DNA from: Desulfovibrionaceae bacterium
GTDB lineage: Bacteria; Desulfobacterota; Desulfovibrionia; Desulfovibrionales; Desulfovibrionaceae
Length of the DNA stretch: 48,230 nucleotides
NCBI GenBank assembly: GCA_017454105.1
Contig: JAFTDR010000032.1
Span: 1 to 48,230, forward strand
Reading direction: 5' to 3'
Within the stretch, counting starts at the first letter, position 1; each line of letters opens with the position of its first letter. Positions 1-8,017 of this stretch are shown piece by piece. Position numbers and translations under genes: made by a program. The notes below the pieces were generated by a model, which searched no databases, was not told the DNA's origin, and worked only from the letters and a program-made list of their open reading frames with translations.

Positions 1-20
1 CGACCTCTTAAGAGAGGTCG
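1..20. other. Hairpin at window edge
   Basis: Perfect 8-bp inverted repeat (CGACCTCT/AGAGGTCG) around a TAAG loop. No T-run follows on the plus strand; on the minus strand the sequence continues outside the window, so it could be a terminator for an unseen gene. Confidence 0.4.
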
Positions 21-96
21 CCCTTCGTATTGTATACTGCGGTCAGAAAAAAAGTTGCCACTTGAAGTTGAATATACCAGACTCGTTGGGGACTCC

Positions 97-321
97 CGTT
101 GTAAGCGGTCGCATTTGTCTTGGAATAGATGACTTGCTCGCTTCTTCTGTGGCCCGAATGTCTTTGTATGCTTCTTGAGTTCTTGGCAGATTGATCGCAA
201 GAGGGGAAGGCTCCGCTTGGGGCTCAAATAGGCATTCAAGAGTATTGCATGTCTTTAGCGTTTGCGGCATATCCGCACAAACAGAGCAGAGCCTGTCGCC
301 CAGTCCCACCAAGCTACAATT
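97..321. repeat. Dispersed repeat A, copy 1
   Basis: Aligns by eye with 46916-47113 in the same orientation, with strong identity in blocks such as AAGCGGTCGCA, the CCGAATGTCTTTGTATGCTT block, and ACAAACAGAGCAGAGCCTGT. Both copies have a minus-strand open frame ending around a shared RPLT peptide, so the repeat may derive from a lost gene of unknown function. Confidence 0.65.
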
Positions 322-451
322 GAGGATAAGGCTTTAGAGCAGGCAGAGCAACATGATGTGAAACGATAGAAAAAGCACCGCGCGAAAGGATCTCCTGCCA
401 ATACCATGGGGAACGCATTGACGTAGGTTGAGCAGCTACTCGTGACGGATG

Positions 452-850
452 AAATGGATCTTCGATAGGTTTCGTGGGTAAAAAAGCCACGGGCAGAGAG
501 TGGTATTCCCCTCGGCTCCCTTCTTTTGCACCTCACCTTTGTTGCGCTTCGGTGCTTAAGCGAGACCTGCGAAGCTTCCCTTGCGCCGCAAGGAGCGCCT
601 TTTTCCACCTTGCGAGCTTTAAAGCTCGCGCTCCCTTGACTGTCCGCCGATCTCGCGAAGGTCAAAAGACTTTTGCTGGCTCCTAGTACTGGTTTACCGA
701 AATACGTGTGTATCTTTTGCCCACAATTATCTTAACGAAGTAGGAGTATCTCCTCCATCTTTTTACACACGGACATAGAAAATTTACTACTAGGACGCGG
801 AAAGCGTGAGAGATCGCGCAATTGGCGCGCCAAGGTCCATCGGTGACACC
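452..850. repeat. Dispersed repeat B, copy 1
   Basis: Shares with 15162-15475, in the same orientation, the blocks GATCTTCGATAGGTTTCGTG, CTCACCTTTGTTGCGCTTCG, CCTGCGAAGCTTC, TGACTGTCCGCCGATCTCGC, GAAGGTCAAAAG and GGCGCGCCAAGGTYCATCGG. The internal blocks keep their order while spacing varies, as expected of an old repeat with indels. No transposase is encoded. Confidence 0.7.
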
Positions 851-917
851 ACGGCGGCGGGTAAATCCGCGTACAACGCGAGGACGCCGAAAACCTCGCA
901 GCGCGAGAAACGAAGAA

Positions 918-946
918 CCAAAAAAAAGCCCCATGCCTGGGGCTTT
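918..946 (-). terminator. Rho-independent terminator after the EF-hand membrane gene
   Basis: Read on the minus strand, an 8-bp stem (AAGCCCCA/TGGGGCTT, plus coordinates 926-945) with a 4-nt loop is followed by a run of T. It lies just downstream of the stop of the minus-strand gene ending at 960. Confidence 0.85.
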
Positions 947-959
947 TGCGCGTATCTGT

Positions 960-3326
960 TTACTTCTTTTCCTGCTTGGTATCCGCTGGCTTATCAGGTT
1001 CCTTTGAGTCTTGTTTCTTGTCGTCCTGCTTCTTGTCGTCCTGTTTCTTATCGTCCTTTTTCTTGTCGCTCTGCTTTTTATCGTCCTTTTTCTTTTCGTC
1101 CGTTTTATCAGGCTGCACAATCGCGGTGACTTTCTTAATGATGCCGTCGAGTTTACCAGTTCCCCAGAGCCAGCCACCGAAGATGAGAGCGGATGCCAGG
1201 ATAATAACTGTGATCCAGAGTCCTGTGCGGGGTTTTTTGTCCTCGCGGAAGGGGTCCAGGATAGACTGGCGTTCTATGTTGTCCGGCTGTTTTGCGACGG
1301 ATGTGAGCGCGCCGCCGAGTTTAATGTTGATGGGCAGAAGCGTGTTGACCGCCCAGCCGGAGGCCTCAAGAACGGGACCAAAGGTGCGTTTGCGGAATTT
1401 GAGCCAGGCGAGGAAGACGGAGGGGCCTGAGATGATCAGGAATATGCCGGCTATAAGCAGGGGGAATTGCCACCAGGCAAGAGAGAAGAGGGCCTGGGCT
1501 ATGCTGCCGATGGCTGTGCCGATGGCACCTAAGGCAATACCGACAGCGGCGAAGATGCCGACGCCCTTGCTGATATCAAAGGGCGCTGCCGCTTGGGCTG
1601 GTTTCGGCGCCGTTATGTTGGCAATGCCTTTCTGCGCGGCGGATAGGCTTTCATCGCGCTTGCTTGCCGCGAATTTGGCGACAGCTTCACCGACCATGGT
1701 GCTTATGCGTTTATAGGGCGACCAGATGGCCTGTTTAAAGCTTATGGGATTGTGAATGATTTTGACTAGTCTTGCATCCCAGTCCTTGCCCGTATTGTCG
1801 ACAAAGACGCCGTTGCGTCCTTCGATTAACACGTCATCTGTGCCGGCTGTCAGGACGGCCATGATATTGCGGGTCGCCTGAACCGATCCGTCCTCTCCGT
1901 AGCGCGTGCATTCGCAGTACAGGAGGCAGAGCTGGCTCATGCCGGCCATGGTTGAGTGTTTGCCCACATCGTCAACCGGCACGCAGAGCTGGCAAGAGCG
2001 GCCGTCGATATAGAGTGTCCCTGCGCGGAAGGTGACATTTGGGCGGAGGGTGTAGAAGTCGTAGAAGGAGACAAAATTCATGAGCAGGCGGTGGATATTG
2101 CAGTAATAGAGAACGAATTTCTCAAGCTCAGCAATATCCTCGCTCGCTGCGGCGTTTGCAAGATCCCGCTCACAGAGCTGTTTGAATTCGGCGTGGAGTT
2201 TCGGATTGAGGAGTCGGTCAACCCCCTCTTCCCCAAGAGCATCCAAGGCCGCATTTGGGTCGACAGGCTGCGCGAAGCTTCCGGCTTCGTAGGTTGCGAC
2301 AGAGGGGCGCTTGCCAAGAGCGTCGCCAAAGGCTGCGAAGGCTTTTTCAATAGAGCGCCAGTCTTTCGGGCTAATGTACTCCTCGTCGGTCAAAAGTGGC
2401 CTCACAAGGTCTGCGAAGGCATGGATGCGGTCACTCCAGACGGGATTGAGTCCTTCTGAGAGCGGAAGGCGTGCGCCGTTTTCAATGCGGGCAAGCGGCA
2501 TGGTTATAAGATCGTCGAGAGCGATATCTTCCTTATCAGCCGCCTCTTTGAGGCGAACCTCGGCGTTTAAGTGCGCGGTCGCCTGCGGGGCGAAGCTTGA
2601 GAGGCCGCAGCGCAGAAAGAAGTCATCGATCTTCGGGCGGAGTTCCTGAAGAAGATTCCAGGCCTCTTCAGTCTTCTCGACAGGATGCTCGGTTTTTGCG
2701 ACGTTTGCGCGCCACTCTTTCCAGGCAGTCAGCTCATGGACGAAGGCGTCCGCAAGTTCCGCATTAAGGCCAGGGGATCCGCCTGCGTCCTGTGCCCCAC
2801 CGACAACAGCAAGGCCTTTTTCGACAAATTCCCGCAAAGAGTCGTCCATTTCTTCGAGGGGTGGGAGGATACCGTCGCCGTTAAAGGACTGGCCAGCCGC
2901 GTTTTCGGCAGCTTGCTTCACCTGCTCTGGGGTGATCCTTGCGTCCTCGCCTGTGATCTCAAGGGTCTTGAGTATTGTCGTTGCCGTGGTCTTTAAGCGT
3001 TTTCCTTCATCCCTTGTGTCGTCTATAGCGGAGAGAGGAACGGATGTGGGCTCGCTTGGAATATCGGCTGTGTCATTCACGCGGGCGCAGATCCAGTCTG
3101 TGGCGTCAAGGATTTCCGGCATGCGGATGCGGCCATCGCAGTCAGTATCAAGCAGCTTGAGTGTTGTCGCATCAAACTCAAGGCCACTTGCCGGGCAGCT
3201 CAGTGCCCCCCAGAGTTTGGGATCAAGTTCCCGCAGATGACGCAACTCAGCCATTGTACTCAGCATGACCTGGTCGGTTCCGCCCATACGCTGGCAGTGC
3301 CATTTGAATTGTTGCACTTCAGACAT
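960..3326 (-). CDS. Hypothetical membrane-anchored protein with EF-hand loops and lysine-rich tail
   Basis: 788 aa; I do not recognise the family. Residues 60-71 fit a canonical EF-hand calcium loop (D-x-D-x-D-G-R-I-x-x-x-E), and residues 147-158 are a second, weaker one (N149, D151, G152, E158). The middle is a soluble, mostly helical region. Hydrophobic segments near residues 590-650 and 680-705 suggest two or three membrane spans, followed by a highly charged C-terminus built of repeated D-D-K-K-Q/D-K-K-K units, encoded by imperfect 15-bp tandem repeats at about 1015-1101. A good ribosome site (AAGGAGA) precedes ATG 3326. It begins 9 nt after the GtrA-like gene on the same strand, so the two are probably cotranscribed; a terminator follows at 946-918. 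Function unknown. Confidence 0.85.
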   Translation of the reverse strand: MSEVQQFKWHCQRMGGTDQVMLSTMAELRHLRELDPKLWGALSCPASGLEFDATTLKLLDTDCDGRIRMPEILDATDWICARVNDTADIPSEPTSVPLSAIDDTRDEGKRLKTTATTILKTLEITGEDARITPEQVKQAAENAAGQSFNGDGILPPLEEMDDSLREFVEKGLAVVGGAQDAGGSPGLNAELADAFVHELTAWKEWRANVAKTEHPVEKTEEAWNLLQELRPKIDDFFLRCGLSSFAPQATAHLNAEVRLKEAADKEDIALDDLITMPLARIENGARLPLSEGLNPVWSDRIHAFADLVRPLLTDEEYISPKDWRSIEKAFAAFGDALGKRPSVATYEAGSFAQPVDPNAALDALGEEGVDRLLNPKLHAEFKQLCERDLANAAASEDIAELEKFVLYYCNIHRLLMNFVSFYDFYTLRPNVTFRAGTLYIDGRSCQLCVPVDDVGKHSTMAGMSQLCLLYCECTRYGEDGSVQATRNIMAVLTAGTDDVLIEGRNGVFVDNTGKDWDARLVKIIHNPISFKQAIWSPYKRISTMVGEAVAKFAASKRDESLSAAQKGIANITAPKPAQAAAPFDISKGVGIFAAVGIALGAIGTAIGSIAQALFSLAWWQFPLLIAGIFLIISGPSVFLAWLKFRKRTFGPVLEASGWAVNTLLPINIKLGGALTSVAKQPDNIERQSILDPFREDKKPRTGLWITVIILASALIFGGWLWGTGKLDGIIKKVTAIVQPDKTDEKKKDDKKQSDKKKDDKKQDDKKQDDKKQDSKEPDKPADTKQEKK
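1015..1101. repeat. 15-bp imperfect tandem repeats coding for Lys/Asp tail
   Basis: Successive units of the type CTTGTCGTCCTGCTT (plus strand), diverging at one to four positions each. They encode the D-K-K-Q/K-D repeats at the C-terminus of the minus-strand protein. Confidence 0.7.
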
Positions 3327-3335
3327 GGTTTCTCC

Positions 3336-3725
3336 TTATTGTGATCGGAAGATAATCCATTTGCTCGCCAGATAATTCAGTATGATGACAATCGCATTGG
3401 CGACTAGTTTTACCAGAAATTCGTTCCAACCGAGCTGTAGAACAAAGAGAAAAAGAATTGCAGTTTCTACAAGGACCGAAAGAAGGCGGGCTGCGACAAA
3501 TTCGCCAAGTTCTTTTAAGACGCGCGGCGCGTCACGGCTCTTTGAGGCGAAGACATAGTGCTTATTGGTGATGAAGGCAAAGATGACGGCCACAATCCAG
3601 GCGATTGTGTTCGCGGTTAGGCAGGGGAGGGAGAGGAGAAGTATTGCGAAAACGTAGACAATATAGTTTATGGCAGTCGTCAGCACGCCAAAGAAAATAT
3701 AGAGTGAGACTTCTTTTGTATCCAC
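3336..3725 (-). CDS. GtrA-like membrane protein
   Basis: About 129 aa with four predicted membrane helices; the pattern FFGVLTTAINYIVY near the N-terminus, ITNKHYVF in the middle and a final YLASKWIIF is typical of GtrA family proteins, thought to flip undecaprenyl-phosphate-linked sugars across the inner membrane. The frame stays open further upstream, but that would overlap the divergent gtrB-like gene; I chose GTG 3725 because the GtrA homology begins there and a minus-strand promoter (TTGCGC, 17 nt, TACTTA) lies just upstream. This would leave a very short leader, so the start is uncertain. It is divergent from the glycan cluster and upstream of the EF-hand gene. Confidence 0.75.
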   Translation of the reverse strand: MDTKEVSLYIFFGVLTTAINYIVYVFAILLLSLPCLTANTIAWIVAVIFAFITNKHYVFASKSRDAPRVLKELGEFVAARLLSVLVETAILFLFVLQLGWNEFLVKLVANAIVIILNYLASKWIIFRSQ

Positions 3726-3740
3726 TATTATGATCCGACC

Positions 3741-3769
3741 TAAGTAAAGAATGTCAGAGCTTAGCGCAA
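3741..3769 (-). promoter_or_regulatory. Candidate promoter for GtrA-like/EF-hand operon
   Basis: On the minus strand, TTGCGC (3769-3764) and TACTTA (3746-3741) are separated by 17 nt, in the 123-bp divergent intergenic region. Confidence 0.45.
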
Positions 3770-3790
3770 CTGCCTGTGAATGCAAGTCTT

Positions 3791-3818
3791 TTGACTTCTC
3801 TGCCGAGTCAGGTACAAT
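3791..3818 (+). promoter_or_regulatory. Candidate sigma-70 promoter of glycan cluster
   Basis: TTGACT (3791-3796), 16-nt spacer, TACAAT (3813-3818), 30 nt before the ATG of the gtrB-like gene. It would drive the overlapping genes to 9494. Confidence 0.6.
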
Positions 3819-3848
3819 CCTTTCGCACGTCACGCTTGAGGAGGAGCC

Positions 3849-4841
3849 ATGCCAGAAGAGCTTGTTCCGCGTACCCTGTCGTTTCTGAGTTTTGTTATCC
3901 CTGTATACAATGAGCAAGCAACACTTCCGTATTTGCGCAGTCAGTTTGAAGAGTGGCTGCCCAAGTTCGGAGAGAGGCAGTACGAAATTGTCCTGGTTGA
4001 TGACGGGTCCCGCGATGCGTCCCTTGTTTTTTGCGCGGACTGGGCGAGGGATTGTCCGTATGTCAAAGTTATATCCTTTAGCCGGAATTTTGGCCATCAG
4101 CCCGCACTGTCATGCGGTCTTTCCTATGCGAGCGGCGAGGCGGTCGTGATCCTGGATGCGGATTTGCAGGATCCGCTCTCTGCTGTGCCCGCCATGATTC
4201 AGCGCTTTGAAGAAGGCTACGATGTCGCCTACGGTCAGCGTATCGCGCGGCAGGGGGAGACGGTTTTCAAGAAAGTCACCGCCTGGGCTTTTTATCGAAT
4301 CATGCAGCGCTGCGTGTACAGAGGCCTGCCTAAAGACACGGGAGATTTCAGATTGGTTTCGCGGCGTGTTGTCGATATTGTGAAGGCCATGCCTGAGGAG
4401 CATCTTTTTCTGCGCGGCATGTTCGCCTGGGTCGGTTTCCCGCAGATCGCGGTTCCCTATGTGCGCGACGAGCGCCGCTTTGGGGAGACAAAATATCCCT
4501 TTTCGCGCATGGCGAAATTTGCTTGGTCTGCGATCACATCCTTCTCGGCCCTGCCGATTCGGCTTGTCAGCCTGTGGGGGGCCTGTGTCGGTTTCTTAGG
4601 TTTTCTCATCTGCCTCTACGCGTTTTGCTCCTGGCTTGCGGGCAATGTCGTGCAGGGGTGGACATCGCTTATTGGGGTTACGGCCCTCTTAGGAGGATCG
4701 TCAATTATGGCCATAGGCATTGTGGGCGAATATGTCGGCAATATTTTTGAAGAAGTCAAAAAAAGGCCGAAATATATTGTCTCGCGTGTCTTTAACATCG
4801 GCAGCCCCGGGAAGGGGAGCAAAACTGTGAATCTGCGATGA
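3849..4841 (+). CDS. GtrB/DPM1-like glycosyltransferase, family 2
   Basis: 330 aa. A GT-A fold GT2 enzyme: VIPVYNE near residues 16-22, nucleotide-sugar binding DDGS (51-54) and DADLQDP (103-109). Two C-terminal membrane helices (about 235-260 and 270-295) and the IVGEYVGNIFEEVKKRP tail are hallmarks of GtrB/polyisoprenyl-phosphate glycosyltransferases, which transfer a sugar from a nucleotide donor to undecaprenyl phosphate at the cytoplasmic face. Strong ribosome site GAGGAG before ATG 3849. First gene of the plus-strand cluster; its stop overlaps the next start (ATGA). The donor sugar cannot be read from sequence. Confidence 0.9.
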   Translation: MPEELVPRTLSFLSFVIPVYNEQATLPYLRSQFEEWLPKFGERQYEIVLVDDGSRDASLVFCADWARDCPYVKVISFSRNFGHQPALSCGLSYASGEAVVILDADLQDPLSAVPAMIQRFEEGYDVAYGQRIARQGETVFKKVTAWAFYRIMQRCVYRGLPKDTGDFRLVSRRVVDIVKAMPEEHLFLRGMFAWVGFPQIAVPYVRDERRFGETKYPFSRMAKFAWSAITSFSALPIRLVSLWGACVGFLGFLICLYAFCSWLAGNVVQGWTSLIGVTALLGGSSIMAIGIVGEYVGNIFEEVKKRPKYIVSRVFNIGSPGKGSKTVNLR

Positions 4842-6460
4842 AACACTGCGTGGATTATTTCTTTGTGGCGTGTGTTCTGTGTTTCGCCTGTCTAGCCTAC
4901 CAGGGATCCTGCTTGATTACGGCTGAAGGTGCTGTCATCGATAGCGATCTTGCAACCTACGCGCAGGGCATGGCCGGGGCGGATCGGCCGGAACTGTTTT
5001 TGGCGGATCCCGTACTCCATACGCGATCCCCGGCAAACAGCATCCCGAACGCTGAGCGGGTGCTTGCAAATCTTTTGACTCCAGGCTCTGCCTATGCTCT
5101 TGGGCTTCTTAGGGCAGGGGCTCTCATCCTGGTCGCTTTTTTTCTTAGCTGGTACGCGTTTGGGAAATGGCTCTTTAAAAGCGGGGCGCAGGCCATTATC
5201 CTTGTTTCTGTTGTGAGCATCACAGTCTGGGTGGGCCTAGGCACCTTCTGGGGGATAGCCCATTCTGACCCCGTGCCGCGGGTTTTTCACGCGGCCCTGT
5301 GGCCGTGGATGCTTATGCTGGCAGTTAGAGCGTACAAGGTCGTTTCCTTACGGCCACTCGCCATGCTTGTCGCAGGGCTTGGCATGTGGTTGCACGGAGT
5401 GAGCGCCCTGCAGACGGGCGCGCTTTTCTTTTGTGCTTTCTTTTTCCACAAGCCAAAATTCTGCACCGTCTTTCGGCACGCGAAAATACTCTTTTTTTCC
5501 CTGCTCGCTTTTTTTCTGCCGGTCTTGCTTTTCCTCTGGCCCTCTCTTCTTCAGCAGCGATCGTTTAGCCCCGAGGAACTTGGAATCTTTGCGCAGTCTT
5601 TCGCTATCAGGTGGCATGAGGATTACGGCAATATTCTTGATTCGCTGCGCGCTCTTTTTTCACCGTTCTGTCCTATAGCCTATATCTTCTACGGCGGAAT
5701 TGCGGCCTGCGTTTTGTCATGGCGCTCAGCCAACGAACGAGTGCGCACACTCGCGCACATGATGCCGGCTTTTTTATTTGCTTTCTTTTGCGTTTTTCTC
5801 TTTTCCTATCTTGAGTCGCACTACGCCTACGATTTCGGACGGGTCTCTATGGGGCACGAGCTTGTCAGGGGAATCCGCTTTTTAGTCCCGCTATCCTGGA
5901 TTTTCATTGCGGCCTCGTGTATGAGCGTGCTTGATCGTTTTCCCAAAGCCGTCCACTACGTCATGGCCGCCCTCCTTGTTTTTGTAACGGTTTTCCCCTC
6001 CCATGACAAACAGTATATTGCCGCCTCCTCTGCCGTATCCGCGCTTGGCGGGCTTACGCTGCCCTTAAGCCGTGAGGGTCAGGCAATGCAAGCGCGTGCA
6101 GAACAGGCGCGCGAAGCGCTTACTGCCCTCCATCAGCGCATTCACATGGGCGACACGCTCTTTTGTCTTGACGACCAGATGATGGCTGCCCGCTACCTCG
6201 CCTTCTGTCCACTTGTCTATTCCTTTAAGGACGGCTACGTCTTTTTTTACAATAAGGATGTCGATGGGATGCGCACATGGCTTACGTATACTGAGCTTGT
6301 ACACAAGGGCGAGGCAGGCATCTTTGAGGCATGGCGACAGTCCAAGGCGACCTGGTATTTGACGCGCAGAGCGTCTCCCCAGACACCGAAAGATACCGAG
6401 CTTGTCTTTGAAAATGCCGACTGGCGGCTTTTTCGGCGTAGAGTAGCGCCTGCGAGGTAA
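4838..6460 (+). CDS. Polytopic membrane protein, possible GT-C-type transferase
   Basis: 540 aa with about ten hydrophobic segments between residues 5 and 390, then a soluble C-terminal domain (about 400-540). A short exposed stretch after the first helix contains acidic residues (VIDSDLATYAQGM), the place where GT-C enzymes carry catalytic acids. I do not recognise a named family. Translationally coupled to the gtrB-like gene (4-nt ATGA overlap) and 4 nt before the GtrA gene, which suggests use of the lipid-linked sugar made by the neighbours, as in serotype-specific GtrC proteins. That role is inferred from context. Confidence 0.8.
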   Translation: MKHCVDYFFVACVLCFACLAYQGSCLITAEGAVIDSDLATYAQGMAGADRPELFLADPVLHTRSPANSIPNAERVLANLLTPGSAYALGLLRAGALILVAFFLSWYAFGKWLFKSGAQAIILVSVVSITVWVGLGTFWGIAHSDPVPRVFHAALWPWMLMLAVRAYKVVSLRPLAMLVAGLGMWLHGVSALQTGALFFCAFFFHKPKFCTVFRHAKILFFSLLAFFLPVLLFLWPSLLQQRSFSPEELGIFAQSFAIRWHEDYGNILDSLRALFSPFCPIAYIFYGGIAACVLSWRSANERVRTLAHMMPAFLFAFFCVFLFSYLESHYAYDFGRVSMGHELVRGIRFLVPLSWIFIAASCMSVLDRFPKAVHYVMAALLVFVTVFPSHDKQYIAASSAVSALGGLTLPLSREGQAMQARAEQAREALTALHQRIHMGDTLFCLDDQMMAARYLAFCPLVYSFKDGYVFFYNKDVDGMRTWLTYTELVHKGEAGIFEAWRQSKATWYLTRRASPQTPKDTELVFENADWRLFRRRVAPAR

Positions 6461-6464
6461 CGCT

Positions 6465-6875
6465 GTGGACTGTCCCATATTGTCAGCGTGGATTAAGACC
6501 GCAGGTCAGCTTGTGCGCTACGCCCTTGTCGGTATCGCCCACAACACGGTCGGCTACCTTGTCTATCTTTTTTTCACATGGCTTGGCATTGATCCGAAGA
6601 TTGTCGTTGGCGTCTCCTACCCGATTGCCATGCTCGTATCCTATGTCGGCAACAGACAGTTCACCTTTCACCATACGGGAAGGATAAGCCGATCGACAGT
6701 TCGTTTTCTGCTTGCGCATCTAGCAAGTTACGCGATCAATCTGGCTATGCTTTTTCTCTTTGTGGACATTTGGCACTATCCGCATCAGCTGGTCCAATTG
6801 GCGGCGATCTTTGTCTGTGCGGCGTTTCTCTTTCTTGCTCTTAAAGTTTTTGTTTTCCGTCAGGAGAGTAGCTAA
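6465..6875 (+). CDS. GtrA family protein (lipid-linked sugar flippase)
   Basis: 136 aa, GTG start at 6465. Four predicted helices with the GtrA signature: LVRYALVGIAHNTVGYLVYL at the N-terminus, SYVGNRQFTFH in the middle, and ALKVFVF at the end. GtrA proteins are believed to translocate undecaprenyl-phosphate sugars to the periplasm. It sits between two candidate GT-C proteins and upstream of wecE, whose ATG overlaps its stop by one base (TAATG). It is the second GtrA-like protein within 4 kb. Confidence 0.88.
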   Translation: MDCPILSAWIKTAGQLVRYALVGIAHNTVGYLVYLFFTWLGIDPKIVVGVSYPIAMLVSYVGNRQFTFHHTGRISRSTVRFLLAHLASYAINLAMLFLFVDIWHYPHQLVQLAAIFVCAAFLFLALKVFVFRQESS

Positions 6876-8017
6876 TGGCAGAGATCGTTCCTTTCAACAA
6901 ACCGCATATGACAGGAAAAGAGCTGTACACTATTGCCCAGGCGCATTTCAATTCCGTTTTGGCAGGCGACGGGCCCTATACCCGCCTCTGCCACAAAAGG
7001 CTTGAGGAAATGTGCCACTCGCAGAAGGTTTTGCTCACCCATTCCTGCACAGCGGCGCTTGAGATGCAGTCGCTTCTTTTGGCAATAGGGGAGGGGGATG
7101 AGGTGATCATGCCCTCCTACACCTTTGTCTCGACTGCGAACGCCGTTGTCCTGCGCGGTGGTGTTCCTGTCTTTGTCGATATCCGCGCTGATACCTTAAA
7201 CATTGACGAGACACTCGTAGCCCAGGCAATCGGTAAAAAGACGCGCGCGATTGCGCCGGTCCACTACGCAGGGGTTGGCTGCGAGATGGACACACTTCTT
7301 GCGATTGCCAAGCAGCATAATCTCATGGTAATCGAGGATGCGGCCCAGGGTTTTATGGCGACCTATAAGGAGCGCCCCTTGGGCAGCATCGGGCATCTTG
7401 GCGCCTTGAGTTTTCACGAAACAAAGAATGTGATCTGCGGAGAAGGCGGGGCGCTCCTTGTGAATGATGCGCAGTTTTCACTGAAAGCCGAGATCATCCG
7501 CGAGAAAGGGACTGACAGGAGCCGCTTTTTTAGGGGGGAGGTCGACAAATACACCTGGCAGGATATCGGATCCTCCTATCTGCCTGGGGAACTTGTCGCC
7601 GCCTTTCTCTGGGCGCAGCTTGAGGAGGCCTGCGAGATTACCGCGAACCGTCTTGCCTCCTGGGAGCGGTACCACACGCTCCTCGCCGATCTTGAGGCGC
7701 AAGAATTGCTGCGCAGGCCGATTGTCCCAGCCGAATGCCGGCAGAACGGCCATATGTACTACATCCTTCTGCATCCCCGCTTTGACAGGCAGCGTGTTCT
7801 TTCGGGGCTAAAGGAAAACGGGATCCATGCTGTATTTCACTATGTCCCCTTGCACACGGCTCCGGCCGGGCGGAAATACTGCCGGGTCCACGGGAGTCTC
7901 TCAGTGACTGAGGACTCAGCCTCCCGTCTCATTCGCTTGCCACTCTGGTACGGCATTCCCGAAGCCATGCAGATACGGACAGTTGAGGTCCTTGGGAGTC
8001 TTCTGCGCAATGCGTGA
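6875..8017 (+). CDS. wecE: dTDP-4-amino-4,6-dideoxygalactose transaminase
   Basis: 380 aa, very close by eye to E. coli WecE (RffA), a DegT/DnrJ/EryC1 family PLP enzyme that aminates dTDP-4-keto-6-deoxyglucose to dTDP-4-amino-4,6-dideoxygalactose using glutamate. Shared motifs: GDGPYTRLCH (31-40), VIMPSYTFVSTANA (77-90), PVHYAGVGCEMD, EDAAQG (154-159), Schiff-base lysine in SFHETKN (K184), and FFRGEVDKYTWQDIGSSYLP. The upstream enzymes RmlA/RmlB are not in the window. Overlaps the next gene by 8 nt. Confidence 0.93.
   Translation: MAEIVPFNKPHMTGKELYTIAQAHFNSVLAGDGPYTRLCHKRLEEMCHSQKVLLTHSCTAALEMQSLLLAIGEGDEVIMPSYTFVSTANAVVLRGGVPVFVDIRADTLNIDETLVAQAIGKKTRAIAPVHYAGVGCEMDTLLAIAKQHNLMVIEDAAQGFMATYKERPLGSIGHLGALSFHETKNVICGEGGALLVNDAQFSLKAEIIREKGTDRSRFFRGEVDKYTWQDIGSSYLPGELVAAFLWAQLEEACEITANRLASWERYHTLLADLEAQELLRRPIVPAECRQNGHMYYILLHPRFDRQRVLSGLKENGIHAVFHYVPLHTAPAGRKYCRVHGSLSVTEDSASRLIRLPLWYGIPEAMQIRTVEVLGSLLRNA

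Larger units (their letters stand above)
21..917. other. Gene-free, repeat-rich intergenic region
   Basis: No convincing gene. It holds copies of four diverged repeats found elsewhere in the window: a short A-rich motif (about 33-70), a roughly 220-bp repeat (97-321) matching 46916-47113, a roughly 400-bp repeat (452-850) matching 15162-15475, and a fragment (684-722) matching 44905-44945 in inverted orientation. Perfect palindromes occur at 574-588 and 612-629. Open frames here have no recognisable domains and probably are chance or decayed sequence. Confidence 0.6.

Noticed and set aside
683..1177. Long arginine/threonine-rich open frame opposite the lysine-tail repeats
   Set aside because: It is an alternate frame of the 15-bp tandem repeats in the 788-aa gene and crosses its terminator; low-complexity composition is a by-product of the repeat.
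3726..4097. N-terminal extension of the GtrA-like frame to 253 aa
   Set aside because: It overlaps the divergent gtrB-like gene by about 250 nt, has no GtrA homology, and crosses both predicted promoters.
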